A stretch of 37,358 nt of DNA from an uncultured Bacteroidales bacterium (GCA_949297215.1 CASFRV010000017.1:1-37358); one strand, 5' to 3'; shown: positions 24,928 to 32,985, counted from the first letter of the stretch. The notes: generated by a model from the sequence alone, not told the origin. Translations and numbers: made by a program.

Positions 24928-25764
24928 ATGACTCTTCGCAACATTCTCCTCATCGTGGCAGGCGCGGCGCTGCTGGCGCTCACGTCGTGCCGCTCGTCGC
25001 GCTCCCTCCCCAAGGACGCGCCCGTGCAGCCCCGCTCGACGGCTGCCGACTACACCAAAACCGTGACGGCCAACGCCCAGCAGGCCCGTGCCCTGACGGC
25101 GCGCGTCAAGGTGCGCCTCGAAACCGGGGGCAAGAGCCTGAGCTGCAACGGCAGCCTGCGCATGAAGCGCGGCGAGGTGGTGCAGCTCTCGCTCACCGTG
25201 CTGGGCATGGAGGTGGGCCGCCTCGAATTTGCCCCCGACGGCGTCCTCGTGCTCGACCGCTTCAACAAGCAGTATGTGCGCGCCGCCTATGCCGACCTGG
25301 GCTTCCTCGCTCACGCCGGGCTCGACTTCTACGCCCTGCAAGCCCTCTTCTGGAACGAGCTCTTCGTGCCCGGCGTGCGCGACGTGGCCACCGCAGCCCA
25401 ACGCTTTACGCTCGCCACGCACGGAGAGCACACGCTGCTCTCGCTCAGCGACGCCCCTGCGCTCAACTATGGCTTCCTCACCGTCACGCGCAACGGCCTC
25501 ATCGACCGCGTCACCGTCGAGGGCAAGCCCGGCGCCCCTGCCGGCCGCTTCGAGTGGCGCTACGGCGACTTTGCCACCGTGGGCGGGCGGCCCTTCCCCG
25601 CCACCATGTCGGCCTCGCTCACGGGCGTCGGGCGCGACGTGGCCCTGAGCCTCTCGCTGAGCCGCATCGGCAACGATGCCGACTGGGAAACGCGCACCCA
25701 GGTGTCGCCCCGGTATAAGCAGCGCAGCGCCGACGACATCTTCCGCGAGCTCATGAACCTCTGA
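24928..25764 (+). CDS. DUF4292 family lipoprotein
   Basis: 278 residues. The signal peptide ends in a lipobox LALTSC (Cys21). The body matches what I know of DUF4292: AQQARALTARVKVRLETGGK, then MKRGEVVQLSLTVLGMEVGR and NKQYVRAAYADL. This strand-rich architecture resembles LolB/LolA-type lipid-binding proteins, which is an inference. It is 49 bp after the TPR gene and 14 bp before the EnvC-like gene. Biochemical function is not known to me. Confidence 0.85.
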   Translation: MTLRNILLIVAGAALLALTSCRSSRSLPKDAPVQPRSTAADYTKTVTANAQQARALTARVKVRLETGGKSLSCNGSLRMKRGEVVQLSLTVLGMEVGRLEFAPDGVLVLDRFNKQYVRAAYADLGFLAHAGLDFYALQALFWNELFVPGVRDVATAAQRFTLATHGEHTLLSLSDAPALNYGFLTVTRNGLIDRVTVEGKPGAPAGRFEWRYGDFATVGGRPFPATMSASLTGVGRDVALSLSLSRIGNDADWETRTQVSPRYKQRSADDIFRELMNL

Positions 25765-25778
25765 GACTTCCACCCTGC

Positions 25779-27131
25779 ATGAAACAGCTTCTCATCCTCC
25801 TAACGCTCCTGGCCGCCTGCCTCGCGCTCCCGGCCCAGACCAACAAAAACATACGCCGCCTGCAAGGCGAACGCACGCAGCTGCAAAAGAAGATAAGCCA
25901 GTCAGAGCAGCTGCTGCGCTCCACCAAGCGCGACGTGCGCACGCAGATGAACAACCTGGCCCTGCTCAACGCCCAGATAAGCGAGCAGCAGAAATATGTC
26001 GACGGCATCGGCCGCGAGGTGAGCGCACTGAACCTCGAAATTGCCGCCATGCAGAAGCAGCTGCGCGCCCTGCGCGACGATCTGGACCGCTGCAAGCGCA
26101 GCTACCGCCGCTCGGTCAACTACATGTTCCGCAACCGCATGGCCTACAACAAGCTGGTGTTCATCTTCTCGGCCAAGGACTTCCGCCAGATGTACCGCCG
26201 CCTGCGCTACGTGCGCGACTACTCGAAGTTTCAGCGCGCCCAGGGCGAACTCATAGCCCGTAAAGAGGCCGACCTGCGCAAGAAGGAGCAGGCCCTGCTG
26301 GCCACCCGCGCACAAAAAGACCGCCTGCTGGCCGAGGGCCGCGCCCAGCAAACGAAGTTGCAGGGGCAGCAGCGCGAGCGCGAGGCCATCGTGGCCGAAC
26401 TGGGCAAGAAGCAGAAAGAGCTGCAACAGACCGTGGGCCGGCAGCGCAAGCAGTATAACGCCCTGAACGCCCGCATCGAAAAGCTCATACAGCAGGAGAT
26501 TGCCGCCGCCGAGCGCCGCCGCAAGGAAGCCGAGGCCCGCCGTCGCCGCGAGACCGAACGCCGCCGCAAGGAAGAGGAGGCCGCACGCCGCCGCGCCGCG
26601 CGCAACAAGGGCAAATCGAAGAGCAAGAGCTCGTCGTCGTCGGGCCGCGGCAAGACGGCCACGCCGCGCTTCAACGAGGCCGACAAGGTGGACCGCAAGC
26701 TCAGCAGCAGCTTCGCCGCCAACCGCGGCCGCCTGCCCGTGCCCATCACCGGCGGCTACACCCTCTCGGCCCGCTACGGGCGCAACCTCGTGACCGACCT
26801 CTCGGGCGTCGAGCTCGACAACAAGGGCATCAACATCACGGGCCGCCGCGGAGCCAACGCCCGCGCCATCTTCGACGGCGAGGTGACGTCCATCTTCTCC
26901 TTCGGCGGCGCCTACAACGTCATCGTGCGCCACGGCAACTACTTCACGCTCTACTGCAACCTCACCTCCACCAGCGTGCGCCAGGGCCAGCAGGTCAAGA
27001 CGGGCCAGAAGCTCGGCCCCATCGCCACCGACGCCTCGGGCAACGCCACGCTCCACTTCCAGCTGCGCCAGGGCGTGAGCGGCACAAAGACAACCCGCCT
27101 GCTCAACCCCGAGTCGTGGCTCGCCCTGTAA
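25779..27131 (+). CDS. EnvC-like murein hydrolase activator (coiled coil + degenerate LytM/M23)
   Basis: 450 residues. A signal peptide (about 1-20) is followed by a long coiled coil (about 25-280, including a run of Arg/Glu/Lys/Ala), a Ser/Lys-rich linker and a C-terminal M23/LytM domain (about 320-450). The zinc and catalytic residues of active M23 enzymes are replaced: H-x-G-x-D reads N348-K-G-I-N352, and the HxH motif reads T424-L-H426. So it should not cleave peptidoglycan itself. In E. coli such degenerate LytM proteins (EnvC, NlpD) activate cell-separation amidases; by analogy this acts in the periplasm in daughter-cell separation. Last gene of the dut operon. Confidence 0.9.
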   Translation: MKQLLILLTLLAACLALPAQTNKNIRRLQGERTQLQKKISQSEQLLRSTKRDVRTQMNNLALLNAQISEQQKYVDGIGREVSALNLEIAAMQKQLRALRDDLDRCKRSYRRSVNYMFRNRMAYNKLVFIFSAKDFRQMYRRLRYVRDYSKFQRAQGELIARKEADLRKKEQALLATRAQKDRLLAEGRAQQTKLQGQQREREAIVAELGKKQKELQQTVGRQRKQYNALNARIEKLIQQEIAAAERRRKEAEARRRRETERRRKEEEAARRRAARNKGKSKSKSSSSSGRGKTATPRFNEADKVDRKLSSSFAANRGRLPVPITGGYTLSARYGRNLVTDLSGVELDNKGINITGRRGANARAIFDGEVTSIFSFGGAYNVIVRHGNYFTLYCNLTSTSVRQGQQVKTGQKLGPIATDASGNATLHFQLRQGVSGTKTTRLLNPESWLAL

Positions 27132-27150
27132 CGGCCGGCGGCCGTCACCT

Positions 27151-27189
27151 ACGCGTAGAGGCACCATCCGTGGCGCCTCTACGCGTTTT
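27151..27189 (+). terminator. Terminator of the dut-TPR-DUF4292-EnvC operon
   Basis: ACGCGTAGAGGC-ACCA pairs with TGGC-GCCTCTACGCGT (27151-27186), then TTTTAT. The stem is nearly perfect. Confidence 0.85.
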
Positions 27190-27262
27190 ATATAGGTATG
27201 CAGGCGAAGGCAGCGCGCCGCAGACGCATTGTAGAGCCGCGATGCTGGATGTCCGCTGCGTA

Positions 27263-27284
27263 GAGACGCGATTCATCGCGTCTC
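27263..27284. repeat. 22-bp near-palindrome, centre TC (copy B left)
   Basis: Identical to 189-210: arms GAGACGCGAT / ATCGCGTCTC around TC. Confidence 0.9.
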
Positions 27285-27347
27285 ACCCGCTCGGGGCGCA
27301 GCCCCGCACCGACATTCTTCCACCGCGTAGGGCCATCCGGGCGGTGA

Positions 27348-27369
27348 GAGACGCGATGAATCGCGTCTC
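27348..27369. repeat. 22-bp near-palindrome, centre GA (copy B right)
   Basis: Opposite orientation of the same core, identical to 257-278. Both pairs are inverted repeats around their core segment. Confidence 0.9.
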
Positions 27370-27420
27370 TACGTGGCGGACTTCCCCTGCGGGGCGGGAG
27401 ACATGATGCCGCGAGGCATG

Positions 27421-28024
27421 ACGGCCTCGAAAAGGTCGGGCTATAAGTAACCTCGGGTGGAGCGCAGCGCAACCCGAGGTGGGATGACGGGTGATGATGT
27501 CGGCCTCGAAGAGGTCGCTATGCCCGCTGCGGCCTGTGGCATAGACGCCTCTTCGAGGCTCTCTTTGTTATGTGGGCCCGTACCGCGGGTTCCGCTTCGC
27601 TCCACCCGCGGCTACTGATAGCTCGGCCCCCTTGGGGCCGCTCGTGCGACGGAGGGACTAACGATGGGGACGCGAGCTACGCGGCTTACCTGCGCGGTGT
27701 GAAGTGAGTGCCGCATGGCTGTCGACCCCATAGGGGTCGCACTTTCTATAACCGCGGGTAAGCGCAGCGCATCCGCGGACAGGAACCCCACACAACTCCG
27801 ACCCTATAGGGGTCGAACTTCCTCACAGCGTCGTGCGGGCGCCGGGATGTGTGGCTCGGGGCTTTTGTGGGCGATAGCACCGCGCTGTCCGCGGGTGAGC
27901 CTGCGGCTTACCCGCGGTAGTGGGAAGTTGGACCCCCATGGGGTCCCATTATAGGGTGGGTTCTGTCCGCAGGTTCGCCTTTGGCTCACCCGCGGTTATA
28001 GATGGTTCGACCCCTATGGGGTCG
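27421..28024. repeat. Array of two alternating hairpin families
   Basis: Type II hairpins (CCKCGGGT, loop with CGCTGCGC or its complement, ACCCGMGG) lie at 27451-27479, 27583-27611, 27752-27778, 27889-27917 and 27967-27995. Type I hairpins (GRCCYC, 3-5 bases, GRGGYC) lie at 27502-27516, 27547-27559, 27624-27640, 27724-27738, 27799-27815, 27930-27946 and 28008-28024. Stems are kept while bases covary: CTTCGAG, CCATAGGG, CCCTTGGGG and CCCATGGGG variants all still pair. Short linkers such as GCTACTGATAGC recur, also in copy A (111-121). Confidence 0.88.
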
Positions 28025-28307
28025 CCTGCCTCGCGGTGTGGCTACGGGGTCTGGGTGATATTCTGCCGCATGGGAAGTCCCTTCACCTTGTCCGCCCGGC
28101 GGTTTTTTAACACGGAGAATCGATTATTTTCGAGCGCTCGCTCCTTCGCTCGCAAATACGCGAAAATCAGAAACACCTCATTTTCAGACATATCCTTGCG
28201 ACACCCGGCCGCAGGGACGCCAAAAAACGCGATTTTCGCCACTATATGGCACATTTCGGGGCTGTTTTTCCATCGGAAACAGGCCTTGGATGGCCATTTC
28301 CACCCCT

Positions 28308-28354
28308 TGGAAACAAAAATCCATGGGATGCTTCGGCCGAAACATCCCATGGAT
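28308..28354 (-). terminator. Palindromic terminator downstream of the aminopeptidase gene
   Basis: A 36-bp palindrome (28319-28354) has arms ATCCATGGGATG / CATCCCATGGAT, and its loop contains a palindrome TTCGGCCGAA. On the minus strand the stem is followed by TTTTGTTTCC. It lies about 140 bp after the minus-strand stop at 28497. Confidence 0.55.
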
Positions 28355-28496
28355 CGGTTGGTCCGCCGGACGGACGCCCAAAAATAACGCTGGAAGGAGC
28401 GTCGGCGTGGGCGTCCGCTTTAACGCTTTGACATATAGCGCACAGCCCCGTGCAGGCAGCTGCGCACGCTTCGGGGCAGCCGGCGAAGAGGGGGCC

Positions 28497-30299
28497 TCAG
28501 ACGTGGCGCGTGGCGTGCAGGAGCCAGCGGCGGTCGGCCTCGTCGTCGAGACGGGGGCCGAGGGCCTCGCGCACGCGGTCGTGGTAGGCGTTGAGCCAGG
28601 CGCGTTCGGGGGCGTCGAGCAGGTCGAGGTCGACGGGGTCGAGGTCGAAGGGGCAGAGCGTGAGGGGCTCGAAGCAGAGGAAGCCCTCGTGCCGCTCGTC
28701 GCGCCGCACGAGCAGCGTGTTCTCGATGCGCACGCCGAAGCGGCCGGCCAGGTAGACGCCCGGCTCGTCCGTCACGGTCATGCCCGCCTCAAGGGGCAGG
28801 AGCGTGCAGGGGCGCACGTCCTTGCGTATCTGGTGGGGCCCCTCGTGCACGCAGAGGTGCGAGCCCACGCCGTGGCCCGTGCCGTGGCCAAAGTCGTAGC
28901 CCTCCTGCCACATGGCGTAGCGCGCCGCCAGGTCGAGCTGCAAGCCCGTGGTGCCCTCGGGGAAGCGGCAGCGCGACAGGGCGATGTGGCCCTTCAGGAC
29001 GAGCGTGTAGACGCGGCGCTCCTCCTGCGTGAGCGGGCCCAGGGGGATGGTGCGCGTCACGTCGGTGGTGCCGTCGGCATACTGGGCCCCGCTGTCGAGC
29101 AGCAGGAAGCCGCGGGGCAGGAGCTCGGCGTCGGTGTCGGCCGTGGCCTCATAGTGGACGATGGCGCCGTGGGGGCCGTAGGCGGCTATGGTGGCGAAAC
29201 TCAGGCCGCGGAAGCCCTCCTCCTTCGCACGCTCGGCGGTGAGCAGGCGGTCGACGCCCGTCTCGGTGAGCCCGCCGCCGGCCATGGCCTCGTCGAGGCG
29301 GCGGCGGAAGCGCACCAGGGCCGCGCCGTCGCGCAGCATGGCGCGGCGGAAGCCCTCCGCCTCGGCCTCGTTCTTCACGGCGCGCCAACGGTCAATGCCG
29401 AAGTGGGAGACGACCTGTATGGCATTGTGCTCTTTAGCTGCGGCAAACACAGCCTGACAGGTCGTGGCGTCGTCGATGTTCAGGACAGCGCTGCGCCCCT
29501 GCCTCTTGGCAAACACCTCGCGCCAGGCCTCGTAGTGCCGGACGTCGATGCCCAGCGCGTCGAGGCGGGCGGCCACGGCGGGCGTCAGCTTGCGGGCGTC
29601 GGCAAAGAGCGTGCCCCCCTGGTCGTCCACGAGCAGCCAGGCCGTCACCACGGGATTGTAGGGTATGTCGCCTCCGCGCAGGTTGAGCAGCCAGGCTATG
29701 TCGGCCCCGTTGCAGAGCAGGCAGGGTGCCTGGCTGAGGGGATGCGTCCACCCGACGGCCCGCAGCCTTTCGAGCTTCGCAGCCGCCGTCCGGCCGGCCA
29801 GCTCGTCGGGCTGCACCTCAAAGGGGGCGTCGGGCAGGGCGGGGCGGTCGGGCCAGAGGGCGTCGACGTCGGCCTCGGGCAGGGGGCTGAGCGCGAGGTA
29901 GGGGGCAAACTGCTTTTCAAGGTCGAGAAAGTCGGCGTGCGCGATGAGCTCATACGGCACGGCCACCTCGCCACTGATGTGCAGCCCGTGCAACCACTCG
30001 GCCGGCGTGGGCACGCCGGCCGCCCCCTCGCGCATCAGGCTGAAGGGCGTGCCGCGGAGCGCCTCCTCGGCCGCGAGCCAATAGCGCGAGTCGGTCCAGA
30101 GCGCGGCGTCGGCCGCCGTGACGACGGCCGTGCCGGCCGAACCCGTAAAGCCCGTGAGCCACTCGCGCAGCTTCCAGCGGTCGAGGGGATACTCGTTGCC
30201 GTGGGGGTCGCCCGTGGGCACAACGACGGCGGCCCATCCGCGGGCGGCCATCAGGCGGCGCAGGGCCGCCACTCTTTCGGTGATGTGTGAACCATTCAT
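28497..30299 (-). CDS. pepP: Xaa-Pro aminopeptidase (M24B, APP-type)
   Basis: 600 residues, matching the long three-domain cytosolic form (two creatinase-like N domains, then the pita-bread M24 domain). It removes N-terminal residues before proline. The dimetal ligands are all visible: the first Asp in LLLDSGAQYADGTTDVTRT, a second Asp in TTDVTRT, His in GHGTGHGVGSHL, Glu in TDEPGVYLAG and Glu in GVRIENTLLV. The start ATG at 30299 (MNGSHITERVAAL) follows a T/A-rich stretch; a longer in-frame start at 30413 lies upstream of the promoter at 30390-30397 and is rejected. The gene is monocistronic and divergent from mdh. Confidence 0.95.
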   Translation of the reverse strand: MNGSHITERVAALRRLMAARGWAAVVVPTGDPHGNEYPLDRWKLREWLTGFTGSAGTAVVTAADAALWTDSRYWLAAEEALRGTPFSLMREGAAGVPTPAEWLHGLHISGEVAVPYELIAHADFLDLEKQFAPYLALSPLPEADVDALWPDRPALPDAPFEVQPDELAGRTAAAKLERLRAVGWTHPLSQAPCLLCNGADIAWLLNLRGGDIPYNPVVTAWLLVDDQGGTLFADARKLTPAVAARLDALGIDVRHYEAWREVFAKRQGRSAVLNIDDATTCQAVFAAAKEHNAIQVVSHFGIDRWRAVKNEAEAEGFRRAMLRDGAALVRFRRRLDEAMAGGGLTETGVDRLLTAERAKEEGFRGLSFATIAAYGPHGAIVHYEATADTDAELLPRGFLLLDSGAQYADGTTDVTRTIPLGPLTQEERRVYTLVLKGHIALSRCRFPEGTTGLQLDLAARYAMWQEGYDFGHGTGHGVGSHLCVHEGPHQIRKDVRPCTLLPLEAGMTVTDEPGVYLAGRFGVRIENTLLVRRDERHEGFLCFEPLTLCPFDLDPVDLDLLDAPERAWLNAYHDRVREALGPRLDDEADRRWLLHATRHV

Positions 30300-30389
30300 A
30301 CGTGTGTCTTTTTTTAAAACAAAGCGCGGCGGCAGAGCCCGCAGGCCGCGGCCGCCGCAGGAAAGGGCGCACAGACGGGCCCCTCGCCG

Positions 30390-30397
30390 CAAAGGTA
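30390..30397 (-). promoter_or_regulatory. Promoter -7 element of the aminopeptidase gene
   Basis: Minus strand TACCTTTG, about 90 bp before the ATG at 30299. It leaves a long leader of roughly 85 nt. Confidence 0.55.
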
Positions 30398-30483
30398 CGA
30401 CAACCTGCGCCACATGCCGGACATTTAGCCTTTATTAAAGAAAAAAGCCCCGGCCGCTCCGTCGGCAGCCGAGGGATTATTCG

Positions 30484-30491
30484 TAATTTTG
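30484..30491 (+). promoter_or_regulatory. Promoter -7 element of mdh
   Basis: TAATTTTG, 107 bp before the mdh ATG. The leader is long and very GC-rich, with small inverted repeats (GAGCGGGAGAGCCCGC and a GGCCGGCC-rich block), ending in an A/C-rich stretch before the start. Confidence 0.55.
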
Positions 30492-30598
30492 CTACGCGGT
30501 TGAGCGGGAGAGCCCGCGCCCCGGGCCGGCCGCCGCACGCGCCACGGCCGGGGCCGCACGAAACGACAACGACAACTTTTCTATAAAACATTACGACT

Positions 30599-31600
30599 AT
30601 GGAATTTCTGACAAACGAGAAACTGACAATCGTCGGCGCCGCCGGCATGATCGGTTCTAACATGGCCCAGTGTGCAGCCATGATGCGTCTCACCCCCAAC
30701 ATCTGCCTGTACGACGTTTACGCCCCGGGCCTGGAAGGCGTGGTCGAGGAGATGCGCCACTGCGGTTTCGAGGGTGTCAACTTTACGTTCACCACCGACG
30801 TGAAGGAAGCCCTCACGGGTTCCAAATACATCATATCGTCGGGCGGCGCTCCCCGCAAGCAGGGCATGACGCGCGAAGACCTGCTCAAGGGCAACGCCGG
30901 CGTGGCCGAGCAGCTCGGTAAAGACATCAAGAGCTACTGCCCCGACGTGAAGCACGTGGTCATCATCTTCAACCCCGCCGACATCACGGGCCTCGTGACG
31001 CTGCTGTGGTCGGGCCTGAAGCCCTCGCAGGTGACGACGCTCGCCGCCCTCGACAGCATCCGCCTGCAAAGCGAGCTGGCCAAGCACTTCGGCGTGGAGC
31101 AGAGCCGCGTGACGGGCTGCCGCACCTATGGCGGCCACGGCGAGCAGATGGCTGTATTCGCCTCGACGGCCAAGGTGGACGGCACGCCCCTGACCGACCT
31201 CATCGGCACCGACAAGCTGACGAAAGAGCAGTGGGCCGACATCCAGCAGAAGGTCGTGAAGGGCGGAGCCAACATCATCAACCTGCGCGGACGTTCGTCG
31301 TTCCAGAGCCCGTCCTACGTATCGGTCGAGATGATACGCGCCGCCATGGGCGGAGCTCCCTTCAGCTGGCCCGCAGGCCGCTACGTGTCCTTCAACGGCA
31401 TCGACCACATCATGATGGCCATGGAGGTGACCATCACTGCCAACGGCGCTGCCTACGAGGAGGTGACGGGTACGCCCGAAGAGATGGCTGCCCTGCGCAA
31501 GAGCTACGAGCACCTCTGCACCATGCGCGACGAGGTGATTGGTCTCGGCGTGTTGCCTCCCGTTGAGAAGTGGGGCGAAATCAACCCGAACTTGCAATAA
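30599..31600 (+). CDS. mdh: Malate dehydrogenase (lactate/malate dehydrogenase family)
   Basis: 333 residues, cytosolic. Interconverts malate and oxaloacetate with NAD(H). In Bacteroidales it belongs to the reductive arm leading to fumarate, succinate and propionate. The Rossmann loop is VGAAGMIGSN (residues 12-21). The substrate-loop Arg residues are in GGAPRKQGMTREDLLKGN. The Arg/Asp pair of the active site lies in LAALDSIRLQSELA. The catalytic His is H180 in TYGGHGEQM. Codon use is less extreme in GC than in neighbours, as expected of a highly expressed gene. Own promoter and an exceptionally strong terminator. Confidence 0.95.
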   Translation: MEFLTNEKLTIVGAAGMIGSNMAQCAAMMRLTPNICLYDVYAPGLEGVVEEMRHCGFEGVNFTFTTDVKEALTGSKYIISSGGAPRKQGMTREDLLKGNAGVAEQLGKDIKSYCPDVKHVVIIFNPADITGLVTLLWSGLKPSQVTTLAALDSIRLQSELAKHFGVEQSRVTGCRTYGGHGEQMAVFASTAKVDGTPLTDLIGTDKLTKEQWADIQQKVVKGGANIINLRGRSSFQSPSYVSVEMIRAAMGGAPFSWPAGRYVSFNGIDHIMMAMEVTITANGAAYEEVTGTPEEMAALRKSYEHLCTMRDEVIGLGVLPPVEKWGEINPNLQ

Positions 31601-31652
31601 GCCTCACCCCCCACGCCCGCTCCAAGCGCGGCGCGGACGGCTAAAACACAAA

Positions 31653-31696
31653 GAGAGCCGCCGGCTGAACGTTCAGCCGGCGGCTCTCGCTTTTTA
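31653..31696 (+). terminator. Terminator of mdh: 36-bp perfect palindrome
   Basis: 31653-31688 is a perfect palindrome with 18-base arms and no unpaired centre (GAGAGCCGCCGGCTGAAC and its complement), followed by GCTTTTTA. Confidence 0.92.
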
Positions 31697-31783
31697 CCGG
31701 GGGCACAGGCCGCGCCACGCCCGCCTGCGGCCCGGCGGGTGCATTTATGACGGGCGGGGAGCGGCTCTTTCACCTTTTTTCCG

Positions 31784-31791
31784 TATGTTTG
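31784..31791 (+). promoter_or_regulatory. Promoter -7 element of the CDP-glycerol-type transferase gene
   Basis: TATGTTTG, 33 bp before the ATG at 31825. A T-rich tract precedes it, with no exact -33 TTTG at the usual spacing. Confidence 0.6.
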
Positions 31792-31824
31792 CAAGCCGCT
31801 CTGCGGCCGCTTCAGCAAAGAAAC

Positions 31825-32985
31825 ATGAAGAAAACAACAAAACGCAAACTGCTGATGGCGCTGCGCGCCACCTTCCGCTACCCGCAGCTGGGTCTGTCGT
31901 ACCTCTTCCCGCGCAACCGTAACAAATGGCTCTTCGGCTGCCGCACGGGCTTCATGGACAACCCGAAATATCTCTTCCTGCAAGCCCTGACGGACGGACG
32001 GAAACGCTGCATCTGGATGGCGCGCGACAAGGCAGAGCGCGACCGCGTGAGAGCCATGGGGCTGCCCGCCGTACACCGCTACTCGCCGGCCGGGATATGG
32101 CACACGCTGACGGCGGGCTACGAGTTTTTCTCGCACTATGCCAACGACATCAACTACTGGCTCTCGGGCGGAGCACGCAAGGTGATGCTCTGGCACGGCG
32201 TGGGGCTGAAACGCGTGGGCGACCACGCCGGCGCCACACGCCTGGACCGCCTGCTCTCGCCCGAGCTGTTCGCCGTGCCCCACCGCTTCGTGGCGCCGTC
32301 GCCCTTCATGGCCAAACACTTCGGCTGCTGCCTGGACATACCGGCCGGGCGCATGGTCGAAGCCACCTACCCGCGCAACGACATTTTCAGCCTGGCGCCC
32401 GCAGAGCTGCGCGCCTTCGTCCGCCGCTACGACCCCGCGCTCGACGCCCTCCTCGGCCGCCTCGGGACGGGGGCCCGCCTCTACCTGTACATGCCCACCT
32501 TCCGCGAGACGGGCGAGGACTTCTTGGCCGCGGCGGGCTTCGACTTCGACGCGCTCAACGCCCTGATGGAGAAGCAGGACGCCTACTTCCTGCTGAAGCT
32601 GCACCCCTTCACGCGCTGGGACCACACGGCCCTGGCCGGCCTGCCGCGCATCGTCGCCGTTCCGAACAACACCGACGTCTATCCCCTGCTGCCCCTGACG
32701 CACACACTCGTGACGGACTACTCGTCCATCTATTACGACTACATTCTCATCCCGGGCAAACGGCTCGTGCTCTTCCCCTTCGACCGCAAGGACTACCTGG
32801 CCCGCTGCCGCGACCTGATGTACGACTTCGACGAGTACACCCCGGGACGGCGCGCCCACACCTTCGGCGAACTGCTGCACGTGCTGGAACACGACGGCGG
32901 GAGCTGCACCGACGACGCCGACATACAACGCGTCCGACAGCTCTTCTGGGCCACCGACCGACGGCTCTACCCGCAAATAGGCTGA
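31825..32985 (+). CDS. CDP-glycerol:glycerophosphate glycerophosphotransferase-family protein (TagB/TagF-like)
   Basis: 386 residues, GT-B fold. Family landmarks: VMLWHGVGLKRVGDH (the WHG-x-GLK donor-side motif), YLYMPTFRET, FLLKLHPFTRWD and VTDYSSIYYDYILI (the TDYSS motif). In Gram-positives such enzymes polymerise teichoic acid. In Gram-negatives related proteins add polyol-phosphate units to capsule or surface glycans, so a surface-polymer role is inferred. The start at 31825 (MKKTTKRKL) follows the promoter at 31784-31791, while the in-frame ATG at 31747 precedes it and is rejected. It is monocistronic and ends at a shared bidirectional terminator. Confidence 0.88.
   Translation: MKKTTKRKLLMALRATFRYPQLGLSYLFPRNRNKWLFGCRTGFMDNPKYLFLQALTDGRKRCIWMARDKAERDRVRAMGLPAVHRYSPAGIWHTLTAGYEFFSHYANDINYWLSGGARKVMLWHGVGLKRVGDHAGATRLDRLLSPELFAVPHRFVAPSPFMAKHFGCCLDIPAGRMVEATYPRNDIFSLAPAELRAFVRRYDPALDALLGRLGTGARLYLYMPTFRETGEDFLAAAGFDFDALNALMEKQDAYFLLKLHPFTRWDHTALAGLPRIVAVPNNTDVYPLLPLTHTLVTDYSSIYYDYILIPGKRLVLFPFDRKDYLARCRDLMYDFDEYTPGRRAHTFGELLHVLEHDGGSCTDDADIQRVRQLFWATDRRLYPQIG

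Larger units (their letters stand above)
27247..27560. repeat. Palindrome-rich intergenic repeat, copy B (inverted partner of 1-294)
   Basis: Matches the reverse complement of 1-294 over its whole length, with about 17 extra bases in the centre (a CCATCCGGGCGGTG stretch). Near-palindromes at 27263-27284 (centre TC) and 27348-27369 (centre GA) bound a core (27285-27347) that reads ACCCGCTCGGGG on the plus strand, as in copy A. The flanks are inverted relative to copy A while the core is not. Confidence 0.85.
27132..28496. other. 1.36-kb gene-free convergent region
   Basis: Lies between the 3' ends of the EnvC-like gene (plus) and the aminopeptidase gene (minus). It contains a terminator (27151-27189), palindrome-rich copy B (27247-27560), an alternating hairpin array (27421-28024), an AT-richer stretch (28085-28320) with words shared with 12.9 kb, and a palindromic terminator (28308-28354). 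Small reading frames here have no protein-like features and follow the repeats. Confidence 0.85.

Noticed and set aside
27715-27954. 79-codon frame in the hairpin array
   Set aside because: Composed entirely of the hairpin sequences; no start context and no conserved protein features.
28042-28350. 102-codon minus-strand frame between the hairpin array and the aminopeptidase gene
   Set aside because: It begins inside the palindromic terminator, shares only intergenic repeat words with the 12.9-kb region and has no domain. I treat it as intergenic repeat, with some doubt.
28290-30290. 666-codon plus-strand frame
   Set aside because: Antisense shadow of the Xaa-Pro aminopeptidase, whose metal ligands are all on the minus strand.
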